Shown one piece after another: positions 59,728 through 64,000 of a stretch of 64,000 nt of DNA. Position numbers and translations under genes: made by a program. The stretch spans positions 1,426,001 through 1,490,000 of the forward strand of contig JAUTDP010000002.1 in NCBI GenBank assembly GCA_033439795.1, read 5' to 3'. Each line of letters opens with the position of its first letter. Within the stretch, counting starts at the first letter, position 1. The stretch comes from Sordaria brevicollis (Eukaryota > Ascomycota > Sordariomycetes > Sordariales > Sordariaceae). The notes beneath the pieces were generated by a model, which saw nothing but the letters and a program-made list of their open reading frames with translations, ran no database searches and had not been told where the DNA came from.

Positions 59728-61397
59728 GTTGGATGATTGTTGGAAAAGATATGGGCGTCGGATAGACTTGAAATGCAGTTGGTAGTTGTTGTTTCAAAAG
59801 AGTGACATGACAGTAAGTGAGTGAGTGACGGTGTAAAAAAGCGTACTGGCGAAAGACAAAAAGGCCAGAAAAGGGAAACCCGCGAGCAAACCCAACAACA
59901 GGAAGAGAATGGGCGGACGAAGCCATTGTTATCAGAGTTTTTGTTAATGCGCTAAAGAAACGACGAACGTCGTAGTGAGACGGCCGTGGTGGGTTGAAGA
60001 TCGACAGACGGACAGTCATCAAGTCTGTGACGTTAATTTCCCCGGTGTTGATCCCTATGGGCGGGCCGTGCAGACAAGGGGAAAAGAAGAAAGGTACCAC
60101 GGCCTCTGATTGGCTCCGTTCACCGAACCCCGGCCCTGAGCCGAATTCCGAAGCTAGCGGACGCCCGTAGTCCGTACCTTGACACACCTTGATGGGCACC
60201 AGCTCGGCAAAGCCATGGGTCCCGTCACCGGGGTGCACCACTCTTTTCTCGGAGATCGACATGCCAAAGACTCCAAGAGAAGGCCCAAATGGGCAACGGC
60301 ACAATCCGGGGAAAAGTGGAAAGGGAAGTGCCGGGGGACGTCAAACGTGATAAATGGACCCTTCCTTCCCTGTTCTTTTCACTCATGGCCAATTTCGGAG
60401 TCACAGACGGTATTGGGCAAGCAGAGCGTTTCGACATGCACTTCACAGTCCAAGTGTAGTCTCAAGTTTCCATCGCGAGCCCCATAGCGGAGAAGGGAAT
60501 GAGACTGAGGTTTGTCTCTGACCTGGTGAGCGACCTGGTGAGCCTGAAAGGACGGCGCGGCCTGTGTAAGTGGGTTAGGGTTGGGCTTGATCAGAAACCG
60601 AGCAATTCTGACCGGACTTGGATTCGATGTGTGGCTTTATCGTGAACAGTCCTTGGGGTCAACAACAAATGCAGGTATGAAATACACGATAATCTGCCGC
60701 CGACGTGCTTCCTGGAAAATGTCTGATAAGGCACTTTCCGCATTGCACACTGCACTAATGATACCAGAGCCACAGCCATGGGTCACTGATGCATATTTGG
60801 CCGATGCTGTAGGTTCATTTCCTTATTCTCCTCCGTCTTAAAAGTCGGTAAGAGATCTGGAAACCAAGAAAACAAAGATGATTATCAGATTCTACTAGGG
60901 GTTGAAACCTTAAGATCATATAGTGACAGTTGCCTTTGGAGTGGAAATCTCTCTGCAACGGAGACTCTGAGGCCGAGCACTAGGTAACCACATTATGACT
61001 GGACAGAGTGCTTGGTTTCACTCGGGAAGGCGCACTCCTTCCCAGGACGCACTTAGTGCATCTGCCAGAGGATACCTCGGCACCGTCAACCTCCTCCGCC
61101 TCGAAATACTCGTCTCGCAGAACGTACATTATCCGGCCTCTCATGCACGTTCAACGATTAGACATCAAAATCCGCGCCACACTGGCTGTTGCACGCCATC
61201 ATGGAAGCCTACTTGTTCTCTTTCTTGCTCATGGCACTGCGCCATAAATACACGAGGTAAGCCTTCCTCCCCTCTTTTCCCAAATTCCCACTTCTTCTCA
61301 CAACCACAAACCATCTTCCAGACTTGAAACACCAGCAGGGCACCACCCACCTTAACCACAAGACTAGGTAGCAACATCACGTTTGCAACCAGCAAAG
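59728..61397. other. Divergent intergenic region
   Basis: 1.7 kb. A 198-codon open stretch (59708-60304, minus) overlaps the start region of the membrane protein and could contain an upstream exon, but no splice is convincing. Otherwise nothing is supported. Confidence 0.45.
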
Positions 61398-63047
61398 ATG
61401 ATAACCGGAAAAGAGTCCCTGGCCAATGACGGCTTTCACGAGCCTCTACAGTTTGACTGGCGTGTCACTGGCTACTTCAGATCCAGCCATATCGGGTTGT
61501 ACAACCAACAGATTGCCAAGGGTACCTACAAGTACTTGCGTAGGAACAACTGGCCACCCAAGGACCTTCAATATGAGCTCTCCAATGTTGAGCCACTGTC
61601 CGAATATTCCCGCGAGCAACTCGATCAATTGTCTTTGATCAATGGACCCATCTTCTGTGCGTTGCAGGTATGTTAATCTCACAGTCTCTGTAACAGCTTT
61701 GGTGGGTCGGGAGCACAGAGGCGCCTAACAAAGTCTACACTATTACAGGTCCGCATAACCCTCGTTCTCCAGAATGGAGGCGTCTTTGTCCCACAGAACA
61801 TGGTCGACTTGTCAGAGTCGCTCGTCAACTGCATGTTTGTCAAGAAGAGTGTGAGAGGGAACTTCAACGACTCTCTACCCATCGATGGAGAGTACGCTGT
61901 AACCCATTGCTTCAGCGAGGTATATGCTCACGTTACGGATGCGCTTGGGAAAGCGATGCCAAAAGAGCTTTTGCATGGGGCTGGCAGGACACACACCAGA
62001 TGCTCTCACCTTTACCCCGCCTTCGCAATCCTGAACCATCTAAGCAAAGTAAGAAGGACCAGTAACAAAGATTGATCTGAATCGAACCATAGCTAACTTT
62101 GATGACAAAAGTTGGCGGAGTTCAAGCGCAGCACCCAAGCACATCCCCTCGCGGTCAAACAGGCAGACAAGTCGACTGACCCAGAGGATGTCCGGAGCTC
62201 CATGGCCCAGCTACGCGAAGATTATGTCAAATACTATGAGGATTCGCAACAGACTATCGCTGTGGCCTGCAACGAGGGTTGGTTTGACCCTCCACCGCCT
62301 CTTCAATGTATTTCACTAACGCCTTAACACAAATCAGACATAGAGTGCACGCCAAAAGCGATCAGGAACGCTGTCACCAACATTGGCTTGATGGAGGGCT
62401 CTCTCCGCGGACTCATCAGCGTCATCGAGTCCCATCTCGGCAAGTCAGCTCCGAGATCCAGGAGTCGATTCTTTGTCAAGCGATGGATCATGGACAAGCT
62501 CAGCGCCACCGATCCGCCTACCATTTGCCTTGACACCTCCGACTTTGATGTTGTACAATGCAAACGCAAACGTATGTGAGAATCCATTTCCATCAGCATA
62601 ACCCTCGTTTTGAACCAAATGGCTAACTTGGATGGTTCTGCGACAGTGCGCAACAGTCTCACCCGCTATCAGAGGGCTATGAGAGCCCTCGTCACCTCCA
62701 TCCGTCTCCTGGACCCGGCTGCAGGTGCAGCATTTAACAAGGTGGTTGACTCGACGGCCAACACACCCGACAAGGCCGAATACCTGCAACTGTACGGATT
62801 TGATGGTACCAGGGAGCAGGCGCAGAGGTCGATCCAGGTTCATCTGAAGACGACCGGGATCCTGCATGGCATGATCTTGGAGCAGCTCGACCTCCTCAAT
62901 GACGAGATTGCCAGGGCTACTACCTCGGTGGAGTGCTGCTGGTGGGATTCCGAGCACCCGGACGAGAAGCAGAGCTGCTCATATTTGGAGCAGGACGACG
63001 AGGACGCGTACTCCAAGGCCCACCTTATTGCTGCTTCAAGGCCGTAA
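61398..63047 (+). CDS. Hypothetical protein, five exons, function unknown
   Basis: Exons are 61398-61667, 61749-62048, 62112-62277 (or 62307), 62338-62571 and 62647-63047. All phases agree and give about 456-466 residues. The exon 3 end is uncertain: a donor at 62278 makes a 60-nt intron, while the alternative GTATTT at 62308 makes an unusually short 30-nt one with the same phase. The first exon reads FHEPLQFDWRVTGYFRSSHI. Later parts are mixed helical sequence without signal peptide, membrane span or known catalytic motif (FFVKRWIMDKLSATDPPTI, LTRYQRAMRALVTSIRLLDP). The C-terminus is acidic with SVECCWWDSEHPDE. The regular intron pattern and long spliced frame support a real gene. I do not recognise the family. 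Confidence 0.72.
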
Positions 63048-63744
63048 AGGGAAGCAACTTCTGAGCTTCAAACAGAGGCTTTCTGTCTCCGAGAAAAGAC
63101 TTTCCATCTCCGAGAAAAGGCTTTCGTTGCTGCACCATTGCGGTAACCTTTCACCTCTTCAGTCGACTCGACAAGCAAACCATCACGATGTCTGACATGG
63201 ACCCGCACAAGGCCAACACGAACAGAGTCTAGGCAGATATTATGATGGGGAAGGAGCTACGTGCCCAAAGAGTTGCATAGATAGATTGATGGAACGAGAT
63301 GTTTGGAGAATTATGGAAGGATGTTCATGGGAGGTGTGATTTACGATCTACGATTTACGATTTAGTTTGGGATTATGATCGAAAAGGAATTTTTCGGGAT
63401 TTACTTTTGCTTTGGGTATACGATTATATAGGTAGGTGCCGAGCGTACACCTCTTCACAAGCACAGGCAGTTACGATTACTACGTAGTTATTGTAGATAA
63501 CGAAGATAATCGGGTTTCAATACTGTTAGTGTTCCCCATCCCATGGTGTTAGAGTAGTGTCGATCCGGTTCTTCCGTAGTCAACGGCTAGACATGAATGA
63601 GCGAAGAGACGTCATGGTCGGTACCACTTTCGGCATGGAGCGAACCAATCAGTGTGTAATATGAGCCCCTAGTCCCAACTTCCTACATTGACAGCCAACA
63701 TTCCTTTTGTAAAACAACCCGCCGTTGGTCAGCCTTTATGGATA
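63048..63744. other. 3' flank of the hypothetical gene
   Basis: Includes a doubled TTTCCATCTCCGAGAAAAG/TTTCTGTCTCCGAGAAAAG-type motif at 63080-63120 (three tandem imperfect copies of CTTTC.GTCTCCGAGAAAAG) and a GATTTACGATCTACGATTTACGATTTA run near 63339-63365. No gene is seen. Confidence 0.5.
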
Positions 63745-63746
63745 TA

Positions 63747-63926
63747 CAGTCTTGTCCCCTGCAACTGCATACTCCTGATACTGCATAACCGCCATTTGGT
63801 GCATGGAATTTGGTGGTCTGAATTCCCCTGCCCTCACCAAAGCATGGGTCCTGAAACTGCATAACCTCCATCTAGTGCATAGAATTTGGCCTGCTGGATT
63901 ACATGCAAGATCAGGGGACAAGACTG
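63747..63926. mobile_element. MITE-like element, 180 bp, TA-flanked
   Basis: The ends are inverted repeats starting CAGTCTTGTCCCCTG on both strands, with looser similarity extending about 24 bp, and each is flanked by TA (63745-63746, 63927-63928). Inside, a 41-bp direct repeat (63773-63813 and 63849-63889, TCCTGA.ACTGCATAACC..) occurs twice with about six differences, mostly transitions. It has no coding capacity. The TA target suggests a Tc1/mariner-type non-autonomous element. Its ends do not resemble those of the 3.3-kb pogo element. Confidence 0.7.
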
Positions 63927-64000
63927 TATATATCTACCCTGGCTTATGACTGGTCAGCACGTCTCAATTGGCGGTGATGTTGTTTGCTTCCATGTGCGAG

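Noticed and set aside
63747..63926. CRISPR-like or satellite interpretation of the repeated 41-mer
   Set aside because: Only two copies, in a eukaryotic intergenic setting, enclosed by TIRs and TA duplications; a MITE explains it.

Overview
The window is filamentous-ascomycete nuclear DNA, most likely from Neurospora or a close relative in the Sordariales. The genes have short GT..AG introns with CTAAC/CTGAC-like branch sites and CT-rich leaders, and intergenic spacers carry TAGGTAGG-type motifs. Two mobile elements have been turned into AT-rich, CpA/TpG-poor DNA, which is the signature of repeat-induced point mutation (RIP). The species is an inference.

Layout. 136-1555 (+): 3' part of a GDP-mannose pyrophosphorylase alpha-type gene. 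2040-4308 (-): seven-exon HORMA-domain (Hop1-like) meiotic gene. 8591-11789 (+): F-box/WD40 ubiquitin-ligase receptor of the FWD-1/Cdc4 type behind a long CT-rich leader. 14276-15988 (-): secreted Thr/Ser/Pro-rich protein. 17243-18590 (+): PAP2 lipid phosphatase. 18932-19951 (-): 20S proteasome alpha-3 subunit. 21528-24939 (+): Bye1-type PHD/TFIIS-central/SPOC protein, with an open frame continuing past its stop to 25686. 26734-27766 (-): Mediator Med7. 28508-29695 (+): ZNF830-like zinc-finger protein. 30549-30725 (+): 58-codon Thr-rich gene. 31372-32602 (-): F-box protein whose intron holds a 48-base T run. 34768-38050: a RIPed Fot1/pogo-like transposon with 106/110-bp terminal inverted repeats and TA target duplication. 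38053-45425: a gene-poor stretch. 45426-45758 (+): small Cys-rich protein. 49934-50613 (-): Ego1/LAMTOR1-like lysosomal TORC1 adaptor. 51006-56934: a RIPed Ty1/copia retrotransposon (minus strand, 168-bp LTRs, ACTTG target duplication). 58429-59727 (-): Cys-rich single-pass membrane protein. 61398-63047 (+): five-exon protein of unknown function. 63747-63926: a small TIR element (MITE-like) with an internal direct repeat.

Most of the genes are single housekeeping or regulatory units (glycosylation precursor supply, meiotic axis, ubiquitin/proteasome, transcription elongation and Mediator, TORC1). I see no biosynthetic cluster and no operon-like organisation. The less ordinary material is the same-frame extension behind the Bye1-like stop codon; the spared outer edges of both RIPed elements; the probable half-tRNA-Lys primer site and tRNA-like relic in the copia element; and the MITE. 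All intron positions were read by eye from splice consensus and reading phase.
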